A DNA stretch of 64,000 nt from Nemertoderma westbladi. Taxonomy: Eukaryota > Xenacoelomorpha > Nemertodermatida > Nemertodermatidae. Positions 23,743-34,547 of the stretch are shown piece after piece. The notes under the pieces were generated by a model that did not search any database, was not told where the DNA came from, and saw only the letters and a list, made by a program, of their open reading frames with translations. Positions within the stretch are counted from its first letter, which is position 1; the number at the start of each line of letters is the position of its first letter. The position numbers were made by a program, and so were the translations under genes. The stretch covers positions 1 to 64,000 of the forward strand of contig JAUCBJ010007156.1 in the NCBI GenBank assembly GCA_032718475.1, written 5' to 3'.

Positions 23743-23745
23743 AAA

Positions 23746-23943
23746 CTATATCAACCCGGTATTCAATACCTTCCTAGGTGCTATGAGCTTAGTATAAAGA
23801 TATCTAGCTATAACAGTTTGATCACCGTACCTGAGTTTTAGGTTCTGCCAAACTTGATTTAATCTGCCTGGATGTCCTAGGAACTTTATCACCATTGCCT
23901 TAGGATCGCCTTCCAAACATTCAGTGAGGAATCGAAGTTTCTA
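23746..23943 (-). pseudogene. BEL gag fragment (DUF1759), third source
   Basis: The minus strand reads LTECLEGDPKAMVIKFLGHP, then NQVWQNLKLRYGDQ, then IARYLYTKL, closely matching BEL-1 Gag near residue 815 (LIECLEGSPKLMALKF). It is under 200 bp, oriented opposite to BEL-0, and abuts the end of BEL-0 ORF-X at about 23743. It marks another BEL copy, of the BEL-1/BEL-2 family type, rearranged or truncated here. Confidence 0.8.
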
Positions 23944-24975
23944 TATATAGTTTTGTATATTATCTTTATAATGAGTACATTGAGCAGGTACACAGAACAG
24001 TGGAAACCTGGGCTGCTCAATCTGGAAAGAGACTGGAGCAGGGTGTATTTTGGTACAACCGAATGTGAACATGTGGACATGGCGTGTGGACGTGGACTGG
24101 ATGTGTGTTATGGTATTAACCCTGAGGCACTTCATCACCCCAAAAACCAATATGTCACCTCAGATAAGGTATTAATTAATCTAAGTGGGAAAATCTGTTA
24201 GCACCCTGATTGTATGCCAAACTGCAAAGGTCAACTTACAATCAGGGTGCCAAGCTAAAAGAACCAAGCAGGATAGTTAGATGGCCGCGCAAGCTATCAT
24301 TGTGTACTAAATGAATGTTACACCTATTGTTCTATCATATATTTATTGGTATTTATAGGCACCAGCGTGCTAACCACAAACCAATGCCAACACATAGCGA
24401 GAGAATGGACAATCAGCAAACTTACAAACAATCTTCAAGGCAACAGCCAATGGCAGAGTAGCACACGTCATCTCCCATTGGCCAGGATAGCAATAACCCA
24501 AACCCCTCTCGAACTACAGTAGTTTATACTGGTGTAACACCAATTTATATTTCAGTCACATATGTTTCTAAAACCGGAGAGACAGCTTTAGTTTTAACGG
24601 TATACTGTAGGACGATTATTAATATCTCAGTACGGATATCAGAATCAGACTTGTGCTATTACTGGTTACTGTTTATTACCTATGATATTTATATTATACA
24701 TGGAAGGAAAAACAAAGAGCTAGTTTTCCGAGTTTTCCCAAGACCCTGAACTCTATCCTCCGTCCCTTATGCAACCTGTGAAAACAATCCAAACCCAAAC
24801 TCAACCCGCATGGTAACTGACAGTGCATGTGACTCTAGACCTAGCCGGCTACCGTGACAACGTGAATGTGTGGAATTGCATTTCCAAGGTTTAGCAAAAC
24901 GTAGAAATAAACTACCAGGAGTTATGTTGCCTAGCAACCAACCCAACAATCTCAACACAACATTCAACAGGGAGA
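23944..24975. other. No gene recognised; contains a hairpin at 24201-24250
   Basis: I see no supported coding region. Positions 24201-24214 and 24237-24250 are perfect 14-bp inverted arms (gcaccctgattgta and its complement) with a 22-nt loop. The last bases before 24976 (reading QQGDMVFVK in one frame) faintly resemble an integrase C terminus. That frame is short and unsupported upstream. Confidence 0.5.
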
Positions 24976-26080
24976 TATGGTGTTTGTTAAGATCATTGAC
25001 ATCAGATCAGTATACGATGGTTCGACAACATTTGTGTCTACTGTTGACGGTGACACAGAACCATTTGAAGTGTTATGTGGCGTCCTCCAGGGAGACACAC
25101 TTGCACCATTCTTGTTCATAATTGTTGTTGACTATGTTCTACGCATGTCCTTAGATCATCATAATGATGATGGGGTAATGATAACTCCACCTACTGGCTC
25201 CAGAAGTCGAGGAAATCCTGCCAAGTACCTAACTGATCTAGACTTTGCTGATGACTTAGGAGTACTCTCAGAATCACTAGAGGGAGCCCAACGGCTCCTC
25301 AGCTCATTAGAACATGCTGCTTCTAGTGTTGGTCTTTTTATTAACTCTAGAAAGACCAAAATTTTGACAGTTAACTTTGAAAGTCCTCAGCAAGTCTCTG
25401 ATCGGATGAGCATAAGCTCAAAAGATGGTATGCTTGAGCATGTGGATGACTTCTGTTACCTGGGATCATGGGTCCGGAAGTCAGGTGAGGACCTTCGAAT
25501 ACGTAAGGGAAAGGCATGGACAGCCTTAAATAGGCTTTCCAGGATTTGGAAGTCACTGAGAATTAATCGGAAACTTAAGGTCCGATTATTTAGAGCAGCA
25601 GTAGTTCCAGTACTCCTCTATGGGAGTCCATGCTGGGCTCTAACTGCTGAGGACACCAAATCTCTGGATGGCACATTCACAAGAATGCTACGCCGGGTTC
25701 ATTGTGTCAAGTACAATGCACACATCTCCAACCAGACACTATATAACATTGGAGGTGTCTCATTGGTTCCCCCAAGCTTGACACTAGAACAAAATCGCCC
25801 CCACTTTGCAGGACATTGCTTTCGCCGTGTGGACCAGCCAGTGCATAATTTTGTACTTTGGCAGCCTCATGGAGTGAATAAGCATGGTGGACAGCCCATG
25901 ACTTTCTTGAGACGCATCTTAAAGGACACTGGCCTTGAAGATGCTGATGATCAAGCAAATGTCATGGATGATAGGGAGTTGTGGCGGTGCAATTTTGTCG
26001 ATAAGCCGGCACAGCATTCTTAAAAATGCAGCTGCAATGCAGCATGCCGATCCTAGTAGTAGTAGTATGGTGTTTGTTAA
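24976..26080 (+). mobile_element. LINE-A copy 3, 5'-truncated, recent
   Basis: The body at 24991-26065 is flanked by a perfect 15-bp duplication, tatggtgtttgttaa, at 24976-24990 and 26066-26080. The 3' end is the family sequence followed by (gta)n. The reading frame is open throughout, unlike the other copies, and the target duplication is intact, so this is among the youngest LINE insertions in the window. Confidence 0.93.
24991..26023 (+). CDS. LINE-A RT C-terminal half, open but truncated
   Basis: About 344 codons from the RT palm to the end of the LINE polyprotein. Visible in order: GVLQGDTLAPFLFIIVVDY, the catalytic FADD within LTDLDFADDLGVL (about 25240), the HINSRKT-like SVGLFINSRKTKIL primer-grip region, YLGSWVRKSGEDLRIRKGKA, LLYGSPCWALT, then TRMLRRVHC and LVLWQPHG motifs of the RTE-like C-terminal region. 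The N-terminal endonuclease and RT fingers are missing because of 5' truncation. The open frame starts inside the target duplication by chance. It probably makes no functional protein. The open frame reflects youth. Confidence 0.75.
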
Positions 26081-26793
26081 ATCAAGGGAAGACAACATGC
26101 AAGGTGCACTACTAAATGGAAAGGCCCATTCAAAGTGGAAGCTGTTGAAAATTGGGCAGTTATTATAAAGGTAATTCGACATCATGTAAATGAGGATACC
26201 AATGAAAAATCTGAAACGATAAATAATGGTAGCAGTAGTGACAGTATTGATAATGAAAGATCACTTAAAGATAATGTCAGAACACTCTCTGGTAGAACAA
26301 TTCACATTCCATGATGAGGCTATGGCTTCGTTGATGATTAAACCTAAACTGTTTTATAATTCGTTTTTATACAAACTGGGGGAGAAGTGGTGAAATAATG
26401 GTAATGGTAATGTGATCTAACAAAAAACCATGGTATTTTGTTTTTGCTCTAGGATAGAAATATAGTGATACTTCAGTACCAGGAGTACAGCAGTTGTACT
26501 GGGAAAGTAGTAGGCATTGTAGTACTGGGAAAGTAGTAGGCTTGTGTGGCAGTTGGGGTTGTCAGACTGTAATGTTTATTGACATATTTGTTTATGGCCT
26601 ATGTTTATTAACTCTAATACTGTAATATACCAAGTACTACAGACAGACAGATACTATTTGAGTTATTCTTGCATTGAATAGATCAATATCACAACAAACT
26701 TTTATATAATTGCCTTAATAAAATATTGAGTTTATTTTTAACATCATTTTTTCTTATTCATACAGTAATAATTATAATTCAGAAACTCCTAAA
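26081..26793. other. No gene recognised; 3' flank of the 26794-28020 gene
   Basis: No coding or element signature was seen. On the minus strand an AATAAA lies at about 26725-26731, some 65 bp past the stop of the minus-strand ORF, and is a plausible polyadenylation signal for it. Confidence 0.5.
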
Positions 26794-28020
26794 TTATACG
26801 GTAGTTTCTTCATAACAACATATGCAAGGAATAAGAGATAATTCGGATTGACTTCTAGCTAACATAGACAACCTACTGTTACCTAGAACTCGTTCGTAGC
26901 AACCAGAGGAATGTCGTATCATTGGCACTGGAATCGGAACTGGTCTGTTTACTTGTAGGGGCAAGTATAGGTCTCCTGGTTTTGGTATTTCTTTTGGTAC
27001 CGGTTCTGGTACCAGTGGAGGTATGCGGGCTGGTACCGGTAGAGGTAGGCCTATCTCCGATGGAACCGGTATCATCTGTCTGTAGTGCTGGGGCGCGGAT
27101 GAGTGACGGTTACGTTTTTTTCTTTGCTGGTCCTTTGGGTTCGATTCTGGCATTGGGGACAGTAGTCTGACTTTGTGATGAACAAACAAGGAAGGAGGGA
27201 GGATAATCGAAAGTGACCTCTCTGGAGGATGAAGATCTGAGTCTGTGTCTTCACAATGTCCTTGGACTTCATGATTCTCGTGGTGTTCACAATCTCCATG
27301 GTATTTATAATTATTATCTTGAAGTTCATAATTGTCTTGGTCTTCATAACTTCCTTGGTGTTCATAATTGTCTTGGGGTACATAATATCCAGGGTTCTCA
27401 TAATGTGATTGGAGTTCATAATTGTATTGGTGTTCATAACTTCCTTGGTGTTCACAATTGTCTTGGGGTACATAATATCCAGGGTTCTCATAATGTGATT
27501 GGAGTTCATAATTGTATTGGTGTTCATAACTTCCTTTGTGTGCATAATGTCTTTGAAGTTCATAATTATCTTGGTGCTCATAATGCTTTAAATGTTTATT
27601 AAGATGTGACACCTTATCTTGGTGCTCATAATGCTTTAAATATTTATTAAGATGTGACACCTTATTTTGGTCCGAATGTTCACATCTTTCTTCTTCACTA
27701 TTAAGGTTAGTAGGATAACTACATATTAGGCGCCCCATTTTATTGTCTTTATGAATTGTCAATGGAGTTTCTAATATATTATTCCAATTATCATTCTTAG
27801 ATTCGTTCAAACAGCGCTTGCCATCATATTTCTCGGATAGATTGGAAGCTATCACTATAACGGGTTCTACTAGATTTTTAGATGAATCCATATATTTCAG
27901 TTCATCAGCAGGTTTCGTATCAATAGCATCAGTGTTTATTACTGCAGGTGGACGTTTAATAGATGTTGAAACAATATCTGTAAAATTAAAGACTCGAATA
28001 ATACCAGTAGCAATATACAT
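26794..28020 (-). CDS. Possible host gene: His/Tyr/Glu-repeat, Pro-rich protein (unknown)
   Basis: A 408-codon intronless frame that shows no retroelement motif. An in-frame TAA immediately precedes the ATG at 28018-28020, which supports that start. Residues about 120-255 are built from five-residue YEHQx-like words in a 30-residue (90-bp) unit, with an additional HLNKxLKHYEHQD duplication. About 305-370 is basic then Pro/Val/Ile-rich (PVPARIPPLVPEPVPKEIP). The C terminus has a CICC cluster and ends EETTV, a class I PDZ-ligand pattern. No signal peptide or membrane span is visible, so cytoplasmic location is likely. It could be a lineage-specific gene, a terminal exon or a chance frame on a minisatellite. 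I do not recognise the family. Confidence 0.45.
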   Translation of the reverse strand: MYIATGIIRVFNFTDIVSTSIKRPPAVINTDAIDTKPADELKYMDSSKNLVEPVIVIASNLSEKYDGKRCLNESKNDNWNNILETPLTIHKDNKMGRLICSYPTNLNSEEERCEHSDQNKVSHLNKYLKHYEHQDKVSHLNKHLKHYEHQDNYELQRHYAHKGSYEHQYNYELQSHYENPGYYVPQDNCEHQGSYEHQYNYELQSHYENPGYYVPQDNYEHQGSYEDQDNYELQDNNYKYHGDCEHHENHEVQGHCEDTDSDLHPPERSLSIILPPSLFVHHKVRLLSPMPESNPKDQQRKKRNRHSSAPQHYRQMIPVPSEIGLPLPVPARIPPLVPEPVPKEIPKPGDLYLPLQVNRPVPIPVPMIRHSSGCYERVLGNSRLSMLARSQSELSLIPCICCYEETTV

Positions 28021-28127
28021 TTACTGTAGCTTCTGTAGAGACCTATATGATAACGCACTCTAAGGAGCTATTACTTACTGTAGTATTCGATATTCACCGT
28101 AAAAAAGATGTAAATATATATATAGTC

Positions 28128-28770
28128 ATACTACTACTACTACTAGGTTGAGTGAGCTCGGATAGTGGAAATGAGATCCTTCCAGGCTTCCCGATTCTCC
28201 AACTACTACTAGGTTGAGTGAGCTCGGATAGTGGAAATGAGATCCTTCCAGGCTTCCCGATTCTCCAACTACTACTAGGTCGAGTGAGCTCGGATAGTGG
28301 AAATGAGATCCTTCCAGGCTTCCCGATTCTCCAACTACTACTAGGTTGAGTGAGCTCGGATAGTGGAAATGAGATCCTTCCAGGCTTCCCGATACTCCAT
28401 AGTGTCACAATTTATTTTCTCTCATCCCTTTCAAGTCGATCTGTATATGTTATGGCCGGTCGTCCACGACTACGCTTTCCATGTGTTGGTTTCCAGAAAA
28501 GTAGATCCGGTATGACCTCGTCTTTACTTCTCCAGCACTGCCCACTGAATCTTAAACTTCATTCACGGAGGGTGGTTGATACAGGTGGTATAGTACCATA
28601 GAGCTCGGCGTTTGTTTGTTTGTTTGTCTCCAGCTGATGTTTAGGGCTGCCCTTAGTAGTCTTTTGTAGTCAATTCGTTGTTCAAGTGATTTCGTCAGTG
28701 TCCAGGTCTCACCCCCATATAAATGTACACTTTAGGAGACTTGGAGACTTAGTCTCCAGGTGCCTGGAGA
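28128..28770 (-). mobile_element. LINE-B remnant (second RTE-like family)
   Basis: Read on the minus strand, this gives a typical RTE-like C-terminal region: GGETWTLTKSLEQRIDY, RLLRAALNISW, KPTHGKRSRGRP, and finally YREAWKDLISTIRAHST before a (tag)n tail. It is distinct in sequence from LINE-A although the architecture is the same. Frames are broken and the 5' part is missing. Its last 66 bp are present four times in tandem, listed separately. Confidence 0.8.
28132..28399 (-). repeat. Four tandem 66-bp copies of the LINE-B 3' end
   Basis: The marker word agg(t/c)gag.. recurs at 28145, 28211, 28277 and 28343, an exact 66-bp period. The units are near-identical. Each unit contains the LINE-B C-terminal codons plus one (cta)n/(tag)n tail, so the LINE terminus itself has been amplified, by slippage during reverse transcription or later unequal exchange. 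Confidence 0.92.
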
Positions 28771-29778
28771 GGTCTGATTTCCAGACGGTATCCATTTTTA
28801 ATAAAGCTACAAGTTTCCATAAAATGAATTCGGTTGGCAAGTCATTAGCAAGTCATTTCGTTAGACTTGATTATTTATTACTGTAAGAAAAAAAGCTACT
28901 GACTATTGATGACAATGACTACTGGCTACTACTGACCTAGAGCAAAAACGGCACTATCGATTTTGATTAAGTTTCGCATGGACCATGAAAATAGATTTCT
29001 ATGGGTACTTGTGAAATCGCGGTTTAAATTGAAACATCTCAACTTGTTTTATTTTGAAAAATAGCCCCAAAACACGAAAATTGCCATAGGCGCAATGATA
29101 AAAACACCAGCTGGCACTGATGAAAAATGTATAGAGATGGCCTGGTAATGCATTCAATAGGAAGGGTAACTAACAAAGAAGTACTTTCTGTGCCAAGTAT
29201 TATTACTCTACTCTACAACCCAGACAGTAAGCAAACATTAACTGGGTTAGCTGGCTATTAAAGTCTCAGCTGAATAACTGTTCCCAATGTTAATTAATTG
29301 GCGTGCAAGCTAAATGACTGTTAGTTACACAGTGTGTTGGCTACACAGTGTATTGTGTACTATGCTCTCATCGAATTATTGTTTTATTTTGAAATCTTTG
29401 TGCCAACATTAATACTGTGGAGGCTGTATGCTTATAAGGCTGAATGTTTACTCAGCCTCATAATGATTCTCCATAAGGCTAACATTATAGTTTGAAATAT
29501 AAAAATCTGTTTTAATAATAATATAATTGCTGTATTTAATTAATATCGTGGTTTACATTGAACAGTGTAAATTGTTAATCGCGGTTTACATTGAAATATC
29601 TCAACTTGTTTATTTATTACAAAAATAAGAACGAATTTGTCTTATCACTTCTTGTGCGCGATTGTATTGAATTTATGGCAACTGTTGTTATTATTATTAA
29701 TCAATTGACACCTCGACTCCTCTGACTACTCTATCTGATAGAACAAAATAATCATTTCGCTAACTGCTCTCTATCTTA
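28771..29778. other. No gene recognised; AT-rich, short direct repeats
   Basis: No coding signal. Two roughly 40-bp segments resemble each other (starting atcgcggtttaa at 29025 and atcgcggtttac at 29579, both continuing to atctcaacttg). It ends at the TA dinucleotide flanking the foldback element. Confidence 0.5.
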
Positions 29779-29819
29779 CAGAGCCCCTAAAGGGACATGG
29801 GTTTCCCCTTTTTTTTTTC

Positions 29820-30219
29820 TAAGTCCGGCCCAGAGATACTAAGTCCGGGCCAGAGATACTAAGTCCGGCCCAGGATACTAAGTCCGGGCCAGAGATACTA
29901 AGTCCGGCCCGGAGATACTATCTCAGGCCCTGAGATACTAAGTTCGGCCCGGAGATACTATCTCAGGCCCAGAGATACTAAGTCCAGCCCGCAGATACTA
30001 TCTCAGGCCCTGAGATACTAAGTTCGGCCTGGAGATACTATCTCAGGTCTGGAGATACTAAGTCCGGCCCTGAGATACTATCTCAGGCCCTGAGATACTA
30101 TCTCAGGCCCTGAGATACTAAGTCCGGCCCGGAGATACTATCTCAGGCCCGGAGATACTAAGTCTGGCCCGGAGATACTATCTCAGGCCCGGAGATACTA
30201 TCTCAGGCCCGGAGATACT
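29820..30219. repeat. Minisatellite arm 1 of foldback element
   Basis: About twenty 20-bp units ggcc(c/t)ggagatacta followed by either agtcc or tctca, alternating to give a 40-bp higher period. It is oriented opposite to arm 2, so the two arms can fold back on each other over about 300 bp. Confidence 0.92.
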
Positions 30220-30745
30220 CTGCCATCTCATACAGTTACTACAGTTTATGGGGTAGCCAATACTTCAAAGCTGCGTGTCATACTCATATCATCTCATTCA
30301 GGCCTTTGTGAGTGACCGTGGCCTATTTGTTTCGGTTTACATACACCTCTGTTGCAGTTTAACTTTACGCGGCTATTCAGCCATTGCCTCCAAATAATAT
30401 GGAAAGTTCTTATTATTGGTAGTTCATTTCTGTAGCCGTAGAAGGGTATTATCATTAAGTGAATGCCGGTCGGTAGGTCGGCTTTTATTCAAAGGAACGG
30501 GGTCTTGCCTCCCTTCAGAAATGTAATTACTTTGTATTGTGCTAACAATACTCTTGTGTCTCCATATTAAATATCTCACAAATTGAAATGTGAATCTTAA
30601 TTTCCATGTTCCCGTCAAGATGTCTGTACTTGTAGAACAGCAATTGATCTGGAATAAACCCAGTTAGCTGATTGGCTGCAATTTGTTTCTGTTGATTGCT
30701 GTGTCAGCGCTACTGTATAACGTCTATGAACCTGTTCTGTAATTT
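30220..30745. other. Unique centre of foldback element; no gene
   Basis: About 525 bp between the inverted minisatellite arms. The longest frame (30424-30618, minus) shows no transposase motif. Nothing else was recognised. Confidence 0.6.
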
Positions 30746-30956
30746 ATCTCCGTGCCGGACTTAGTATGTCAGGGCCTGAGATAGTATCTCCAGGCCAGAC
30801 TTAGTATCTCTGGGCCTGAGATAGTATCTCCAGGCCGGACTTAGTATCTCTGGGCCTGAGATAGTATCTCCGGGCCGGACTTAGTATCTCTGGGCCTGAG
30901 ATAGTATCTCCGGGCCGGACTTAGTATCTCTGGGCCTGAGATAGTATCTCCAGGCC
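30746..30956. repeat. Minisatellite arm 2, outer segment before LINE-A
   Basis: Units of tatctcc(a/g)ggcc(g/t)gacttag alternate with tatctctgggcctgagatag, the reverse complement of arm 1. The array is interrupted at 30956 by LINE-A and resumes at 52821. The 15-bp words tagtatctcc(a/g)ggcc at 30942-30956 and 52818-52832 (one mismatch) are the likely target duplication. Confidence 0.88.
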
Positions 30957-31373
30957 AGGTCAGGTCAGGTATTCTAGGTCATTGATCAAGAAAACTTGCC
31001 ACCTCCATGCAGCATAAAGGGGGTGCCACCTGTAGCTGCATAGACCCTCTTACTAGGGCAAATCTGGTCCTGTAACTAGGACCCCCTTCGTTCTGGGATA
31101 AGGACGCCCTTGGTCCTGGATTAAGGACCCATATACTTGGCTGCAGGGGTATATGGCCTGGCCAGGCAGATGGTGATCTACCAATGGCTGGTAAGGAGTA
31201 GAGTGTTCTCATGTCCACTCTGAGTGCACTTCACTGCGACCTGCACCTGGCAGCAGGGGTACAGGGCATGACCCAGCAGATGAGCTGCACAGCCAATGGT
31301 GGGTCATGTGCGCGAGAGTAGATATGGGTGATGGGCCTCATATCTGACTCCACGGCGACACCCACCCTGTGGA

Positions 31374-32303
31374 ATGGCAAACCAGGGTGTGGTATTTGCC
31401 CCGAGAGCTGACACGTCAAAAAAGCACCCCCCAACCCCCACTATGGATTACATTAGTAATGCGGAGGTCCAGCCACTAGAGGCCAGTGGAATGACTGGAC
31501 ACAATCGGCCTTACAGGCGTCAGTTATCTCCTGACCGGCTGCCTGTCTCACCTCCTACTGGAGAGAGAGCGGCAAAAAATTCTTTGAGTCCCTTTCCTGA
31601 TGACCTTTCTGGCCCAAACCATGGGTCACCAGGGAGGCCAGATTGTGAGGGGGAGAGGGATTCTGGAGTTGGAGGCTACTCTCATGTTCCACCCCGACCA
31701 ACAAAGCCATTGGTGAATCTGAGGCAAGTCACTAGACTAGCCTCAGTAAACACCCTAACACTCGGGTCCCCAATGCGACAAGGTGAGCTGACTGCCTTGG
31801 AAGATAAGCTTTCTCTTAGTGCAGTGGGTGTTCAAGAGCACCGAATGCAGACTGGATAGACTGATGAGGTTCTGATTAAGGACATGGGGGCGGTTGGCGA
31901 CTCGCCCTCGCTTCAGTAGATGATAGTGGCAATGGTGGAATTGGTCTATTGATGAATCCAACTGCACATGCAGCATTGGACAAAACAGACCAAATCTCTA
32001 ACCGCATCATCCGTTGCCACTTCCCATGTTCTGGAAGACTGGCTAAGAAGTTTCCTAAGGTGGTTCTGATTGTGTGCTACTCTCCAACTAGTGTTGCCCC
32101 TGTAGAGGAGGTGGAAAATTTCTACCAGAATCTACAAGCAGCTACTGATGGAGTGGATCAGCATGCATTCTTAACATTCCTGGGAGACTTTAATGCAAGT
32201 CTGCATCAATCACCTACATCGCCCTGGGTCTATAGCAATAGTGTTAACCGAAATTCCGTCCATCTTCAGGATTTTATCCCTGGAAATGGAACCCAGTTCA
32301 AGA
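31374..32303 (+). pseudogene. LINE-A endonuclease domain, 5' portion
   Basis: The open part starting in 31374-31440 has a Pro/Ser-rich leader, then RLASVNTLTLGSPMRQGEL and AVGVQEHRM with the catalytic Glu. After a frameshift near 31860 the text continues DDSGNGGIGLLMN, VVLIVCYSPTS and LTFLGDFNASLH, the GDFN motif of EEP nucleases. This domain nicks target DNA to prime reverse transcription. The frame is cut at 32303 by the nested LINE-A and continues at 34564. Confidence 0.85.
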
Positions 32304-34547
32304 CTACTACTACTAGGATCGGCATGCTGCATTGCAGCTGCATTTTTAAGAATGCTGTGCCGGCTTGTCAACAAAATTGCACCGCCACAACTCCCTATCA
32401 CCCATGACATTTGCTAGATTGTCCGCATCTTTAAGGCCAGTGTCCTTTAAGATGCGTCTCAAGAAAGTCATGGGCTGTCCACCATGCTTATTCACTCCAT
32501 GAGGCTGCCAAAGTACAAGATTATGCACTGGCTGGTCCTCACGGCGAAAGCAATGTCCTGCAAAGCGGAGGCGATTTTGTTCTAGTGTCAAGCTTGGGGG
32601 AACCAATGAGACACCTCCAATGTTATATAGTGTCTGGTTGGAGATGTGTGCATTGTACTTGACACAATGAACCCGGCGTAGCATTCTTGTGAATGTTCCA
32701 TCCAGAGATTTGGTGTCCTCAGCAGTTAGAGCCCAGCATGGACTCCCGTAGAGGAGTACTGGAACTACTGCTGCTCTAAATAATTGGACCTTAAGTTTCC
32801 GATTAATTCTAGGTGACTTCCAAATCCTGGAAAGCCTATTCAAGGCTGCCCATGCCTTTCCCTTACGTATTCGAAGGTCCTCACCTGACTTCCGGATCCA
32901 TGATCCCAGGTAACAGAAGTCGTCCACATGCTCAAGCATACCATCCTTTGAGCTTATGCTCATCCGATCAGAGACTTGCTGAGGACTTTCAAAGTTAACT
33001 GTCAGAATTTTGGTCTTTCTGGAGTTAATAAAAAGACCAACACTAGAAGCAGCATGTTCTAATGAGCTGAGGAGCCGTTGGGCTCCCTCTAATGATTCTG
33101 AGAGTACTCCTAAGTCATCAGCAAAGTCTAGATCAGTTAGGTACGTGGCAGGATTTCCTCGACTTGTGGAGCCAGTAGGTGGAGTTATCATCACCCCATC
33201 ATCATTATGATGATCTAAGGACATGCGTAGAACATAGTCAACCACAATAATGAACAAGAATGGTGCAAGTGTGTCTCCTTGGAGGACGCCCCATAACACT
33301 TCAAATGGTTCTGTGTCACCGTCAACAGTAGACACAAATGTTGTCGAACCATCGTATACTGATCTGATTGCTGCATAATTTCATCAGGAATCCCATATAA
33401 TGAAAGTATGCTAAACATACGTGACCGAGAGACTGAATCAAAGGCCTTGAAGAAGTCAACAAAGATAACAGCCAGATGCCTGTCTTTCTTTTTTGATAAT
33501 TCTTCAATTATCCTTCTAAGTGCCAAAATGGGCTCCATGGTCCCACGACCTTTACGGAACCCATTCTGATTTCCACGGAGCAGTCTCTCAATGGGATCCC
33601 TGATGCGATTTAATAGAATCCTATTGTATAGCTTTGCAGCAATCGAGATCAATGAGATTACCCGAAAAGAACCATAGAGTGTTAGGTTGCCCTTCTTGGG
33701 AACTGGCACCAACTTATTTGTTTTCATTTCTTGTGGGACTCTTGTTGTTTGGTACATGTCTACTATGATGGGATAGATGAGCTTTAAACACTCAGGTATT
33801 TTAAAGACCTCAGGGGGAACACCATCTACTCCACAGGCACGATTGGTCTTAATGATCTTTGCAGCAGCCTTCACTTCTGCAAAGGAGATATCGCCAATGG
33901 GAATATCTGGGAGTACAGACTCAGACACTTTTACTTCTATAAAGTTATCAGGCAATACCCTGTCATTATTGAGGAGCTTTTCAAAGTGGGCTTTCCAACC
34001 ATTGAGGCGATCGGCTGGTGATTCAGCCTTAACCTTGGTGGTTGGTTGGCTTTTCCGACCAGTAAGCAGATTGGTCGATTTCCATGGCTGGGATGATTGC
34101 CTGCTGTCGTCAGCATCATTGATGGCATCAACCTGTTGGTTTATTAGCTCCTGTAGATTAACAGAGTACTGCCTGTTCAGGGACCTAGATGCAGCCTTAA
34201 CTGCATTCTTGGCCGCTGTAGTCTGTTTGAGTCGGGACTCTTTCTGCGCCTTATGAAGGTTATTTCGGCACTTCTGAATTTTGTTGTCAGTCCAGGGGGC
34301 CCTTTTCCTGTTTCGAGGGTATACAGGAACTGTTTCTGCAGCTGCTAACTTAACTGCCTCTGTAAAGGCAGTATAGCCCTCACAGTGATCTGCCGCCTCA
34401 GAGGCAAGAGCCTCATACCTGTTGCTCAGCTGTAGTGTGAAGCTGGATCTCACACTTGGCTGTTGCAACAGAGAGGACCAGTCATGCCGCGGCAAGGCAG
34501 ATTTTGTTGTTCTGCTAGCACGCAGACTAAGTCTTACCAGCTGCTAA
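32304..34547 (-). mobile_element. LINE-A copy 4, nested inside LINE-A
   Basis: A 2.24-kb minus-strand copy flanked by a perfect 16-bp duplication, ggaacccagttcaaga (32288-32303 and 34548-34563), which lies in the endonuclease gene of another LINE-A. It is 5'-truncated just after the endonuclease. It encodes the linker and RT in two overlapping frames (34495-33215 and 33335-32346), separated by one frameshift near 33370. The RT palm is intact in sequence (SGVDGVPPE-like NRACGVDGVPPEV, VFVDFFKAFDS, FADD). It ends in (gta)n at 32304. Confidence 0.94.

Larger units (their letters stand above)
1271..23745 (+). mobile_element. BEL-0: decayed BEL/Pao LTR retrotransposon with nested insertions
   Basis: The coding order is that of BEL/Pao elements: DUF1759-type gag, CCHC nucleocapsid, aspartic protease, RT, RNase H, integrase with a DUF5641-type C terminus. 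A 1.2-kb spacer and ORF-X follow. The element is split by a LINE-A (4241-5228) and by BEL-1 (10458-22987). Without these it is about 9 kb. I could not identify its LTRs. The left end runs into LINE-A copy 1 and the right end abuts a gag fragment of another BEL. Stops and frameshifts in every domain show it is dead. Its proteins are clearly diverged from those of BEL-1 and BEL-2, so it represents a second BEL lineage. Confidence 0.85.

Noticed and set aside
27213-27602. Plus-strand frame with GVHNxLGVHN repeats
   Set aside because: It is the antisense of the YEHQ repeat region; the minus frame is three times longer and has a better start and 3' signal.
29820-30219. CRISPR-like array of regularly spaced repeats
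   Set aside because: Units are contiguous 20/40-bp tandem repeats without unique spacers, in an animal genome, and form the arm of a foldback element.
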